Shown here: positions 22,205-29,790 of the stretch, one piece after another | How the letters are laid out: every line of letters begins with the position of its first letter | Numbering within the stretch: position 1 is the stretch's first letter | DNA from: M55B174 sp034716235 | GTDB taxonomy: Bacteria > Patescibacteriota > Minisyncoccia > CAIUEV01 > JAHKAQ01 | DNA: 29,790 nt | NCBI GenBank assembly: GCA_034716235.1 | Contig: JAYEHH010000036.1 | Location: 1 to 29,790, forward strand | Reading direction: 5' to 3' | The notes under the pieces: generated by a model | What the model was told of the DNA's origin: nothing | The model's database searches: none | Seen by the model: only the letters and a program-made list of their open reading frames with translations | Made by a program: the position numbers and the translations under genes

Positions 22205-23455
22205 ATGTTGCAATTTCTAAATCCTGTCAAAATTTCCTATCGTAATCTCATGGCATCTAAATTGCGATCTCTCTTGACTATCGTGGGGATTGTTATTGGA
22301 GTAGCGGCGGTGATTATTATTTTTGCCGTTGGCAAATCAGCCCAAAAATTAATTGTGGATCAAATTCAAGGGGTAGGATCAAATTTAATAGCGGTAATGC
22401 CTGGAGCAGCGGAAGATGATGGTCCTCCAGCGACAATTATGGGAATTTCTATCACTACCCTTACTTACAGCGACTTGAAAGCTATAATAAATTCAACGGG
22501 GATTCCAGAAATTGAAGCAGGAGCAGGGTATGTTGATGGAACTGTTGGTATCTCTCAGAAAGATGTCAACTTAAACGCTTCGTTAACAGGAACCACTGCC
22601 AGTTATATGGATGTTGAAAACGCAGCCCTGCTGTCTGGAAGATTTTTTAATATAGATGAAGAAAAAAATCTTTCTCGAGTGGTGGTATTGGGCAATAGCA
22701 TTGCTCGAGATTTATTTGAAAAAGATGATCCAGTGGGCGGAAAGATAAAAATTAAAGACCAAAATTTTACTGTAATAGGGGTTTTAGAAGAACGTAGTTC
22801 GGGTGGATTTGGAGTGGCCGACCAAGATGGAGCCGTATTTATTCCTCTTAAAACTGCTCAGAAATTAATTTTAGGTATAGAACATTTAGGATATATCCGA
22901 TTGAAAATAAGTAATTCTGAAATGAGCGAATTAGTTGAAGCTGAAGTGGCTTCTATTCTAAGGCAGGAACACAATATCCAAGATATTGCAAATGACGATT
23001 TCACGATCAGAGATCAGGCAACAACTGTTGAGACCCTAAATCAAATAACTGATGTGTTGCGTTATTTCCTGCTAGCAGTGGGCTCAATCTCTTTATTGGT
23101 TGGGGGTATTGGAATTATGAATATTATGCTGATTGTTATTAATCAAAGGATGAGAGAAATAGGTTTAAGAAAAGCGATAGGAGCTCGAGATACTGATATT
23201 ATTATCCAGTTTTTGATTGAAACGGTAACCATTTCTTCTATTGGAGGTATAGTGGGGATTTTTACGGGAGTTGTCGTTTCTTTTTTAGTTTCAATGGTTG
23301 CTGGAGCTATGGGATACACTTGGAGTTTTATCATTTCACCTTTTTCGATAATCACAGCAGTTTTAATTTCGGTAGCTATTGGAGTAATTTTTGGGATTTA
23401 TCCAGCCAAAAAAGCGGCTAAGATTTCCCCCATGGAGTCTCTTAGATATGAATAA
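22205..23455 (+). CDS. ABC transporter permease (MacB/FtsX type), first
   Basis: A 416-residue permease with MacB topology: first membrane helix at about 22-43 (LLTIVGIVIGVAAVIIIF), a large extracytoplasmic MacB core domain (about 45-280), and three C-terminal helices (about 285-311, 335-365, 375-400). The coupling segment REIGLRKAIGA at about 317-327 contacts the ATPase in relatives. It ends in SPMESLRYE, the usual C-terminus of the family. It is paralogous to the next gene. Confidence 0.93.
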   Translation: MLQFLNPVKISYRNLMASKLRSLLTIVGIVIGVAAVIIIFAVGKSAQKLIVDQIQGVGSNLIAVMPGAAEDDGPPATIMGISITTLTYSDLKAIINSTGIPEIEAGAGYVDGTVGISQKDVNLNASLTGTTASYMDVENAALLSGRFFNIDEEKNLSRVVVLGNSIARDLFEKDDPVGGKIKIKDQNFTVIGVLEERSSGGFGVADQDGAVFIPLKTAQKLILGIEHLGYIRLKISNSEMSELVEAEVASILRQEHNIQDIANDDFTIRDQATTVETLNQITDVLRYFLLAVGSISLLVGGIGIMNIMLIVINQRMREIGLRKAIGARDTDIIIQFLIETVTISSIGGIVGIFTGVVVSFLVSMVAGAMGYTWSFIISPFSIITAVLISVAIGVIFGIYPAKKAAKISPMESLRYE

Positions 23456-23482
23456 AATGCAAAATTTAAAATATGAATTCTT

Positions 23483-24742
23483 ATGCATGAATTATTAGTT
23501 TCCATTAAATTAGCTTTCTATAATTTGAGAGTCAATATCGGTAGAACGCTATTATCACTCTCAGGAATTGTCATTGGAGTAAGTTCGGTGATTCTTGTTT
23601 TATCCTTAGGAGCAGGAGTGGAAAAATTTGTTCTTGAACAGGTGGAATCTTTTGGTACCAATATTATTGAAATTGAAATTAAAGTTCCTAAGACCGGCAA
23701 GACTTCCGCTCAAAATATTGGAGGAATGGTAGGGGGTGCTCAGATTACAACTTTCAAACTGGAAGATGCAGAAGAGGCAAGTGAACTTTCTAATATTGCA
23801 GGGTGGTACGCTGGTATTATGGGGCAACAGATTGCTTCTTATAAAACTCAAAATAAGCAGGCACTCATTATGGGGACCACCGCCGAGATAGAAAATGTTG
23901 ACGAGCAATTAGTGGTTGAAGAGGGAAGATTTTTTTCTCCAGATGAAGATGAAGACTTAAAGCAGGTGGTTGTGCTCGGAAGTGATTTTAAGGAGGACTT
24001 TTTCGGAGGGAAAAAAGCTCTAGGGGAAATAATAAAAATTAAAGGGCAACCCTTTAAAGTTATCGGTATTTTAGAAGAAAGAGGGGGTACCGGCTTTTTT
24101 AATTTTGACACTTTAATCTATCTTCCTTTGCAAACTCTTCAGAAAAAACTAATGGGTGTTGATTATATTCAATTCGCTCTCTATAAATTAAAAGACATTG
24201 ACAAATTAGAGTTAACTACGCTAGGGCTAACAGACCTCATGAGAAGTCGGCATGAAATTGAAGATCCAGATGATGACGATTTTGCTGTAACATCTACTGC
24301 CGAAGCCATTGAAATGATAGAGCAAGTTTTTTGGGCAGTGAACGCTCTTTTACTGGCGATTGCATCTGTTTCGTTGATCGTGGGAGGAGTCGGGGTTATG
24401 AATGTTATGTATGTTGCAGTTGTTGAACGAACCTTTGAAATTGGGCTCCGAAAATCTTTAGGAGCCAAAAATTCTGATATTTTAAAGCAATTTCTTTTTG
24501 AGGGAATTTTCCTTACTTTGTCAGGAGGAATTATAGGTATTATTCTTGGATTTATGGGAGCTAAAGGGGCTGGCTTGTTGGTAGCTTATTATGGATTCCC
24601 ACTAGATTTTCCAATCACATCTCAGATTATATTTATCGGTTTTGGATTTGCTACTGGAGTGGGTATAATTTTTGGGTTACGTCCAGCCTATAAAGCTTCT
24701 TTGCTTCCACCGATGGAAGCCTTAAGAGGTGATAAATCTTAA
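23483..24742 (+). CDS. ABC transporter permease (MacB/FtsX type), second
   Basis: A 419-residue paralogue of the preceding permease with the same layout: helix at about 22-43 (TLLSLSGIVIGVSSVILVLSLG), extracytoplasmic core, three C-terminal helices, FEIGLRKSLGA coupling segment and PPMEALRGDKS end. The pair probably forms a heterodimer served by the single ATPase. The substrate cannot be told from sequence. The gap to the first permease is 27 bases. Confidence 0.92.
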   Translation: MHELLVSIKLAFYNLRVNIGRTLLSLSGIVIGVSSVILVLSLGAGVEKFVLEQVESFGTNIIEIEIKVPKTGKTSAQNIGGMVGGAQITTFKLEDAEEASELSNIAGWYAGIMGQQIASYKTQNKQALIMGTTAEIENVDEQLVVEEGRFFSPDEDEDLKQVVVLGSDFKEDFFGGKKALGEIIKIKGQPFKVIGILEERGGTGFFNFDTLIYLPLQTLQKKLMGVDYIQFALYKLKDIDKLELTTLGLTDLMRSRHEIEDPDDDDFAVTSTAEAIEMIEQVFWAVNALLLAIASVSLIVGGVGVMNVMYVAVVERTFEIGLRKSLGAKNSDILKQFLFEGIFLTLSGGIIGIILGFMGAKGAGLLVAYYGFPLDFPITSQIIFIGFGFATGVGIIFGLRPAYKASLLPPMEALRGDKS

Positions 24743-24869
24743 CAATTCATTTTAAATAGGTTATTCTGGATAGGTGAGGATATAAACGAGAATGAAAAAA
24801 TATAATTGTTAATGTCAATTTAAAATCGAGCTTATAAAACTGTAAGGAACTAGAAAATTCATAAAGACA

Positions 24870-24950
24870 ATAACTTTCTAACTTGATGACTTTACAAACT
24901 TGATAACTTTACAAACTTTACACTTTATAAACTTTCTAACTTTATAAACT
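24870..24950 (+). repeat. Short-period AACTTTATAA tract before leuS
   Basis: About 80 bases of repeated AACTTTCTAACTTGATGAC / AACTTTATAAAC units with a 10-12 base rhythm, ending six bases before the leuS ATG. It is the same unit as the tract before lgt 9 kb away. The rest of the 24743-24956 gap shows no other feature. Confidence 0.65.
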
Positions 24951-24956
24951 CTCCCT

Positions 24957-27407
24957 ATGTACGACCACAAAAAAATAGAAGCTAAATGGCGAGAACGCTG
25001 GCAAGAAGAAAAACTGCATGCTCCCAATCTGGATAAAGCATCCCGTCCTTTTTATAATTTGATGATGTTTCCCTATCCTTCTGGAGAAGGGTTACACATA
25101 GGAAACATGTATGCTTTTACGCACTCTGATTGTTATGGAAGATTCAAGCGTTTAAATGGGTACGATGTTTTAGAGCCAATTGGCTTAGATGGTTTTGGGA
25201 TTCATAGTGAGAATTATGCTCTTAAAATTGGCGAGCATATTAAAAAAGTTTCCGCTAGGACAGAAAAGAATTTCTATAAGCAATTGCAAATGATTGGCGG
25301 TCATTTTGACTGGGATAGAACAGTAGAAACCTACAAAGAAGATTATTACCGCTGGACTCAATGGTTATTTCTTCAAATGTATAAACAGGGGCTTGCCTAT
25401 CGTAAAAAGTCTCCGGTTAATTGGTGTCCTAGTTGTAAAACAGTTCTTTCCGACGAACAGGTTATTAATGGGGAATGCGAGCGTTGTGATAGTAAAGTAG
25501 AAAAAAAGGAAATGGAGCAGTGGTTTTTTAAGATTACTGACTATGCAGAAAAACTGCTAAAAAATTTAGAGTGGATTGACTGGAGCTCAGATGTAAAATT
25601 GGGACAGAAAAATTGGATTGGGAAAAGTGTCGGAGCAGAGATAACCTTTCACTTTAAGGGAACTAAGCAAAAAGTTAAAGTCTTTACCACTAGACCGGAT
25701 ACTATTTTTGGAGCAACTTATTTAGTGATTGCTCCAGAGCATCCATTGTTGAAAGATGAAACGCTACGAATTGAAAATCAAAAAGAAGTTGATAGTTATA
25801 TCAAAAAAGCAATCAAGAAAAGTGAAATAGATAGAATAAAAGAGGATAAAGAAAAAACAGGCGTAGAGCTTAAAGGGGTTCGAGTAATTAATCCTTTGAC
25901 CAAAAAGACAATCCCCGTTTGGGTGGCCGACTATGTGGTAATGAATTATGGCTGGGGAGCCATTATGGCTGTTCCCGCTCATGACGAAAGGGATTTTGAA
26001 TTTGCCAAAAAATTTGAGCTTCCAATCAAGAAAGTCATTCAACCCATTGATGAAAAGTCAGCTAAACTTGTTTTAAAAAAATGTTTTGCAGGCAAAGGGA
26101 TTACCGTTAATTCTGGGTTTTTAAACGGTTTGAAAACAAAAGTAGCTCAACGCAAAATTATTGATTATTTAAAAAATGATAAAATTGGTAAAAGTTGCGT
26201 AAATTATAAATTACGAGATTGGTGCATTTCGCGCCAGCGTTACTGGGGTCCTCCTATTCCTATGATTAAATGCAAGAAATGTGGCTGGGTTCCAGTTCCT
26301 GAGAAAGATTTGCCGGTGAAGCTACCTCCATTAAATGATTTTCAGCCTGATGGTTCTGGTAAAGGGCCTTTGAATAAAATAAAAGATTTTGTAGAGGTTA
26401 AATGTCCGCAGTGTGGGGGTCAGGCCAAGAGGGAGACGGATGTTTCAGATCCTTTTGTGGATTCTTCTTGGTATTTTTTTCGCTATCTCAGCACGGAAGA
26501 TAATAAGCAGGCTTTAAACAAAGAACGAATAAAAAAATGGATGCCAGTGGATATGTATATTGGAGGTAAGGAACATACCGTTTTACATTTACTTTATTCG
26601 CGCTTTGTAACTATGGTCCTGCATGATCTTGGCTACTGTGACTTTGAAGAACCCTTCAAGCGTTTTTTTGGTCACGGTCTGGTTATAAAAGATGGAGCTA
26701 AAATGAGTAAATCCAAGGGCAATGTGGTCAATCCCGATGAATTTATTAAACGCTTTGGAGCTGACAGCGTAAGACTTTATTTAATGTTTTTGAGTGATGT
26801 GCGTCAGGGTGGTGAGTGGAAAGATGCAGGAATTGCGGGAATGTTTAGATTCGTGAAAAGAACTTGGAAAATTTATGAAGAATTCCAAGTTGAATCAATA
26901 ACTAAAAATTCTGGTAGTTCTAAATTAAAATCCATAAAAATTCCGCGATTACACAAAACCATTAAAAAAGTTACGGATGATTTGGAGCGATTAAGTTTTA
27001 ATACCGCCATTGCTAGAATAATGGAATTTGTTAATTGGTACTACACGGCTAAAAATAGTTTGGAAGAACAGGAAAAACACTTTTTACTTTCCCAATTGGC
27101 AATTTTAATCAGTCCTTTTGCTCCTCATTTAGGGGAGGAATTCTGGTCAATTCTGGGCAATAAAAATTCAGTTTTTAAAGAAAAATGGCCAGCTTATAAC
27201 AAGGATTTAATTGAAGACAAACAGATTGAGTTAGTGGTCCAGATAAATGGAAAATTACGTGGCAAAATTAAGGTTTCTCCTGATATTTCTCAGCAAGAAG
27301 CTTTTGTTTTGGCGGTAGAGGATAAAAAAGTAAGAAATTTTTTAGGCAAACATAAAATTAAAAGAAAGATTTTTGTTAAGGGTAGACTGGTTAATCTGGT
27401 TATTTGA
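24957..27407 (+). CDS. leuS: Leucyl-tRNA synthetase
   Basis: Class I synthetase that attaches leucine to tRNA-Leu and edits errors. It has 816 residues. The class I signature is HIGN at 47-50 (FPYPSGEGLHIGN) instead of HIGH. The CP1 editing domain contains TTRPDTIFGATY and an AHDERD segment. Two zinc-ribbon Cys clusters are seen (CPSC..CERC near 155-180 and CKKC..CPQC near 435-485). The KMSKS motif is KMSKSKGN at 582-589, followed by the anticodon-binding helical domain and C-terminal tail. The segment LDGFGIHSENYALKIG replaces the more common WDAFGLPAENAA. No SD; the start follows an AT tract. Confidence 0.96.
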   Translation: MYDHKKIEAKWRERWQEEKLHAPNLDKASRPFYNLMMFPYPSGEGLHIGNMYAFTHSDCYGRFKRLNGYDVLEPIGLDGFGIHSENYALKIGEHIKKVSARTEKNFYKQLQMIGGHFDWDRTVETYKEDYYRWTQWLFLQMYKQGLAYRKKSPVNWCPSCKTVLSDEQVINGECERCDSKVEKKEMEQWFFKITDYAEKLLKNLEWIDWSSDVKLGQKNWIGKSVGAEITFHFKGTKQKVKVFTTRPDTIFGATYLVIAPEHPLLKDETLRIENQKEVDSYIKKAIKKSEIDRIKEDKEKTGVELKGVRVINPLTKKTIPVWVADYVVMNYGWGAIMAVPAHDERDFEFAKKFELPIKKVIQPIDEKSAKLVLKKCFAGKGITVNSGFLNGLKTKVAQRKIIDYLKNDKIGKSCVNYKLRDWCISRQRYWGPPIPMIKCKKCGWVPVPEKDLPVKLPPLNDFQPDGSGKGPLNKIKDFVEVKCPQCGGQAKRETDVSDPFVDSSWYFFRYLSTEDNKQALNKERIKKWMPVDMYIGGKEHTVLHLLYSRFVTMVLHDLGYCDFEEPFKRFFGHGLVIKDGAKMSKSKGNVVNPDEFIKRFGADSVRLYLMFLSDVRQGGEWKDAGIAGMFRFVKRTWKIYEEFQVESITKNSGSSKLKSIKIPRLHKTIKKVTDDLERLSFNTAIARIMEFVNWYYTAKNSLEEQEKHFLLSQLAILISPFAPHLGEEFWSILGNKNSVFKEKWPAYNKDLIEDKQIELVVQINGKLRGKIKVSPDISQQEAFVLAVEDKKVRNFLGKHKIKRKIFVKGRLVNLVI

Positions 27408-27430
27408 TTTAATAAAAAAGAGTCTTGATT

Positions 27431-28609
27431 ATGTTAAGGAAGTTTTTAAAATTTAGTTCGTTCTTGTTGATTACCGGGACATTTTTTTGGTTATTTGCTC
27501 ATTCAAGCTATCCTTTAAAAATTCAAAAAGCCTTGAATTCGCATGTTCTAACTGGCTTGCAAGAAATAACCGAAAAGCAAATCCCTTCCCTGGCTCAATC
27601 AAAAGAAATAAATTATTCTTGGCAATATAATAATAAAGCGTACGCCTTTCAGCAAAATCTTTATGGATCGGTTTGGGATTTTTATAATTCTCAACCTAAA
27701 GTATTGGAAAGCATCGGTAGCCTTCCTAAAAACTGGGAAGATGATTTTTACGGAATATTCTTCAAGGAAGTAAAAGGTGATAACGCTATTACTGAAATTG
27801 TCGCCAGGATTGAAGAGTTAGCTTCTCAGAAGAAATTAAACTCTGATCAACTGATAGAGCTAACAGTAGCTTTTGTTCAGGCAATTCCGTATGACAGTAA
27901 CAAGGCTGATAAAATATTAGGGGGAATGGAGGAACCACCACGATATCCTTATGAAGTTTTATATGAGCAGCAAGGAGTTTGTTCCGGGAAAAGCTTTTTG
28001 TTGGTTTCCTTATTACGAGAATTGGGCTATGGAGCCGTTCTTTTTGAATACGAAGAAGCAAGCCATATGGCAGTAGGGATAAAATGTCCTAAAGAATACT
28101 CAACCTATGAATCCGGATATTGTTATGTAGAAACAACCAGTATTGATCATAAAATAGGGATTGTGCCCCATCTTGATCCGGGGAATAATACTGCGATAGC
28201 TAAAAAAGAACTTGAACATTTTAATGGTAGCAATAACTCGAATTTAAAAAAATTGGAAAATGTTAAAATGTTCCAGAAAACAGATGGGAAAGTGTATCAA
28301 GGGATCGTTAGAACTCTGCAGATGAGTAAGGAAATAGAAGTTTTAGAAGATGAAATTTTTGGAACCAGAAAAAAATTGGTAGCAATGAAAGAAGATATAG
28401 CTGATGACAAGGATGATCTGGAAAATTTAGAGAAGAAATTGAAAAAATACAAAAAAGCAGAGGATTATGCTAAGTATAATGATTTGGTTCCTGAATATAA
28501 TGATTTAGCAAAATCAGTGACTAAGGCAGTGGAAAAATACAATGAAAAAGCTGAGCTTTGTAATCAAGAAATTGATCACTATAACGAGCTTGTAAGAAAT
28601 TTTCAATAA
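27431..28609 (+). CDS. Membrane-anchored transglutaminase-like protein
   Basis: A 392-residue protein, chosen from ATG 27431 (an in-frame TTG lies 6 bases upstream). Residues 7-24 form a membrane anchor or uncleaved signal. The central domain (about 120-250) has the transglutaminase-like triad pattern: C184 in GVCSGKSFLLVSLLRELGY, H212 in SHMAVGIK, and E234 in YVETTS, with Glu where Asp is usual. RYPYEVLYEQ before the Cys is typical of bacterial members. Residues 300-392 are a long charged coiled coil. It may be a surface cysteine peptidase or amidase-like enzyme. It follows leuS by 23 bases but ends at its own terminator. Confidence 0.78.
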   Translation: MLRKFLKFSSFLLITGTFFWLFAHSSYPLKIQKALNSHVLTGLQEITEKQIPSLAQSKEINYSWQYNNKAYAFQQNLYGSVWDFYNSQPKVLESIGSLPKNWEDDFYGIFFKEVKGDNAITEIVARIEELASQKKLNSDQLIELTVAFVQAIPYDSNKADKILGGMEEPPRYPYEVLYEQQGVCSGKSFLLVSLLRELGYGAVLFEYEEASHMAVGIKCPKEYSTYESGYCYVETTSIDHKIGIVPHLDPGNNTAIAKKELEHFNGSNNSNLKKLENVKMFQKTDGKVYQGIVRTLQMSKEIEVLEDEIFGTRKKLVAMKEDIADDKDDLENLEKKLKKYKKAEDYAKYNDLVPEYNDLAKSVTKAVEKYNEKAELCNQEIDHYNELVRNFQ

Positions 28610-28613
28610 AAAG

Positions 28614-28648
28614 AAAAAGATTGCAATTTTTAAATGCTGAATCTTTTT
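28614..28648 (+). terminator. Probable rho-independent terminator
   Basis: AAAAAGATT pairs with AATCTTTTT, with an inner GCA / TGC helix and a 2-base bulge. It lies just after the transglutaminase-like gene. The stem is AT-rich, so its strength is uncertain. Confidence 0.55.
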
Positions 28649-28685
28649 GGAGTCCTAAAGGAAGTCAATTATTTAGTAAAAGAAA

Positions 28686-29681
28686 ATGAAGAAAAGTATC
28701 CAACTGATTTTTCTTTTCTTAGCTCTGGTTTTAATTCTAGGGGGTGTTATTTTAGCTCGTAAGCCTAAAAATATTTCTCAAGATATTGAATGGGGGATAT
28801 CTTTTTCTAAGTATGCTGCCGAATCCTCTGGGCTTGATTGGCGAGAGACCTATCTGGCAATTTTGGATGATTTGAAGCCTAAGTCTCTGCGGTTACCTAT
28901 TTATTGGCGAGAAGTTGAACCAAGACCTGGAAAATATCACTTTGATGATTATGATTGGTTAGTAGCCATGGCAGAAGAAAGGGGAGTGAAACTTATTCTA
29001 GTTATTGGACGCAAAGCTCCTCGTTGGCCAAAGCGTCAAATGCCTGACTGGACAGTCAATTTGGAAGAACCTATCCAACAATCAAAGGTGCTTGATTTAA
29101 ATTCTAAAATTGTTAAACGCTATAGAAATTTAGACAATTTATATGCTTGGCAGGTAGAAAGTGAACCTCTGATGGCCAATAAGGGGTATCCTAAATTAAG
29201 CAACAGATTTCTTAGCAAGGAAATTAAAGCAGTTCGTGCCTTGGATTCAGAGCATTTAATTTTAGTCACCGATGAAGGAACAAAAGGTTTTTGGTTGTCG
29301 GTAGCTGGCAGGGGAGATATTTTAGGAGTTACCATGTACCAAACTTTTTGGAATAATTACTGGGGTTATTATAAATGGGCTCACTCTTTACGCCTTTTTT
29401 GGTTGAAAACTAACTTAATTCATCTCTTTTATCCCCAAAAACCGATTATGATTTCTGAACTTCAAGGGGAATATTGGGAACCTGAGAGGCCTTACGAAAC
29501 ATCACTAGATGATCAGTTGAAATTAATGAGTCTAGATCAATTCAAAGAAAATATTGAGCAAGCCAGAAAAGCTGGTTTTCAAAAAGTTTATTTTCGAGGA
29601 GCAGAATGGTGGTATTGGCTAAAAACAAAGCAAGAAAAACCTGAGTTTTGGGAGGAGGCAAAGAGGGTGATTGGGGGATGA
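28686..29681 (+). CDS. Anchored glycoside-hydrolase-like (TIM barrel) protein
   Basis: A 331-residue protein with an N-terminal membrane anchor at about 5-24 and a TIM-barrel domain of the glycosidase clan A type. Supporting segments: LRLPIYWREVEPRPGKYHFDDYD (strand 2 pattern W..(V/I)EP..G.Y.F...D), VIGRKAPRWP, WQVESEP with candidate acid/base E160, and MISELQGE with candidate nucleophile E258. AEWWYWLK at the end fits the substrate-cleft Trp. It resembles GH39/GH42-like or cellulase-like hydrolases, but the family and substrate cannot be fixed. The TGA stop overlaps the ATG of a 23-codon ORF (29678-29749) by four bases. Confidence 0.8.
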   Translation: MKKSIQLIFLFLALVLILGGVILARKPKNISQDIEWGISFSKYAAESSGLDWRETYLAILDDLKPKSLRLPIYWREVEPRPGKYHFDDYDWLVAMAEERGVKLILVIGRKAPRWPKRQMPDWTVNLEEPIQQSKVLDLNSKIVKRYRNLDNLYAWQVESEPLMANKGYPKLSNRFLSKEIKAVRALDSEHLILVTDEGTKGFWLSVAGRGDILGVTMYQTFWNNYWGYYKWAHSLRLFWLKTNLIHLFYPQKPIMISELQGEYWEPERPYETSLDDQLKLMSLDQFKENIEQARKAGFQKVYFRGAEWWYWLKTKQEKPEFWEEAKRVIGG

Positions 29682-29716
29682 AGAAAATTCTTGAATCTAT
29701 TCCAGCTACTATCTCC

Positions 29717-29745
29717 TTGCTATATTTCCTAAATTGTGTTATATT
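29717..29745 (+). promoter_or_regulatory. Putative extended -10 promoter at window end
   Basis: -35 TTGCTA (29717-29722), 17-base spacer, TGT preceding -10 TATATT (29740-29745). It would drive a gene beyond the window's right edge. It overlaps the 23-codon ORF, which argues against that ORF being a gene. Confidence 0.5.
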
Positions 29746-29790
29746 GTAATGTCTGAAATTAGGACGCAGTTCTTTTAGGTTAAAACAATA

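Noticed and set aside
24870..24950. CRISPR-like array
   Set aside because: The units are 10-12 bases, imperfect and contiguous, with no spacers and no cas genes.
14202..29681. Recoded UGA (as in Gracilibacteria/SR1)
   Set aside because: TGA ends ftsI and the glycosidase-like gene at the expected places, and no reading frame needs TGA to be read through.
29678..29749. 23-codon ORF overlapping the glycosidase-like gene stop
   Set aside because: It has a hydrophobic peptide and an ATGA overlap, but its end overlaps a likely promoter; too little evidence for a gene.

Overview
This 29.8 kb AT-rich window is a compact bacterial chromosome segment with the standard stop code (TGA, TAA and TAG all end genes). 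The organism is probably a small-genome, Gram-positive-like or Patescibacteria (CPR/Parcubacteria-type) bacterium. That is inference from: a reduced dcw cluster, a MurF-like ligase without its N-terminal domain, an HIGN-type leucyl-tRNA synthetase, almost no Shine-Dalgarno (SD) sites before housekeeping genes, tRNA genes without encoded CCA, and an Ada-like Cys tail on a small membrane-anchored protein. No marker here proves the phylum.

Layout. 1-311: repeat-rich intergenic DNA. 312-2745: rplI and pyrG (overlapping), then rpmA facing them. 2837-3419: a small anchored protein behind two tiny upstream ORFs. 3435-6841: topA and dprA on the minus strand. 6842-7258: repeat mosaic. 7259-9779: argS and a YebC-family gene. 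9814-10208: tRNA-Trp, then a truncated, frameshifted Nudix gene. 10361-15502: a division/cell-wall operon (mraZ, rsmH, ftsL-like, ftsI, murF-like) led by a consensus promoter sitting inside a 10-bp-periodic array of MraZ-type boxes. 15504-15741: repeats. 15743-16591: lgt. 16754-18602: a self-contained pair (cytosine-deaminase-like amidohydrolase plus an unknown 173-aa protein) with strong SDs, a duplicated leader motif and a terminator. 18638-18899: hairpin repeats, tRNA-Glu(CUC) with its promoter, and a broken tRNA-Glu split by a palindrome. 19098-24742: secreted beta-helix protein, then a MacA/MacB-type ABC exporter (adaptor, ATPase, two permeases). 24957-27407: leuS. 27431-29681: an anchored transglutaminase-like protein and an anchored glycoside-hydrolase-like protein, then a promoter for a gene beyond the window.

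How the genes work together. Translation (bL9, bL27, ArgRS, LeuRS, tRNA-Trp, tRNA-Glu), nucleotide supply (PyrG), DNA topology and uptake (TopA, DprA), and envelope construction (FtsL, FtsI, MurF, Lgt, RsmH, MraZ) form the core. The exporter, beta-helix, transglutaminase-like and glycosidase-like proteins are surface functions.

The most unusual material is non-coding: a modular intergenic repeat with long and short forms, hairpins that keep a GGAT/ATCC loop while their stems change in step, a palindrome inside a tRNA-Glu relic, short-period AT tracts directly before several start codons, and the MraZ operator. Among the proteins, the amidohydrolase/173-aa pair is the best candidate for an undescribed system.
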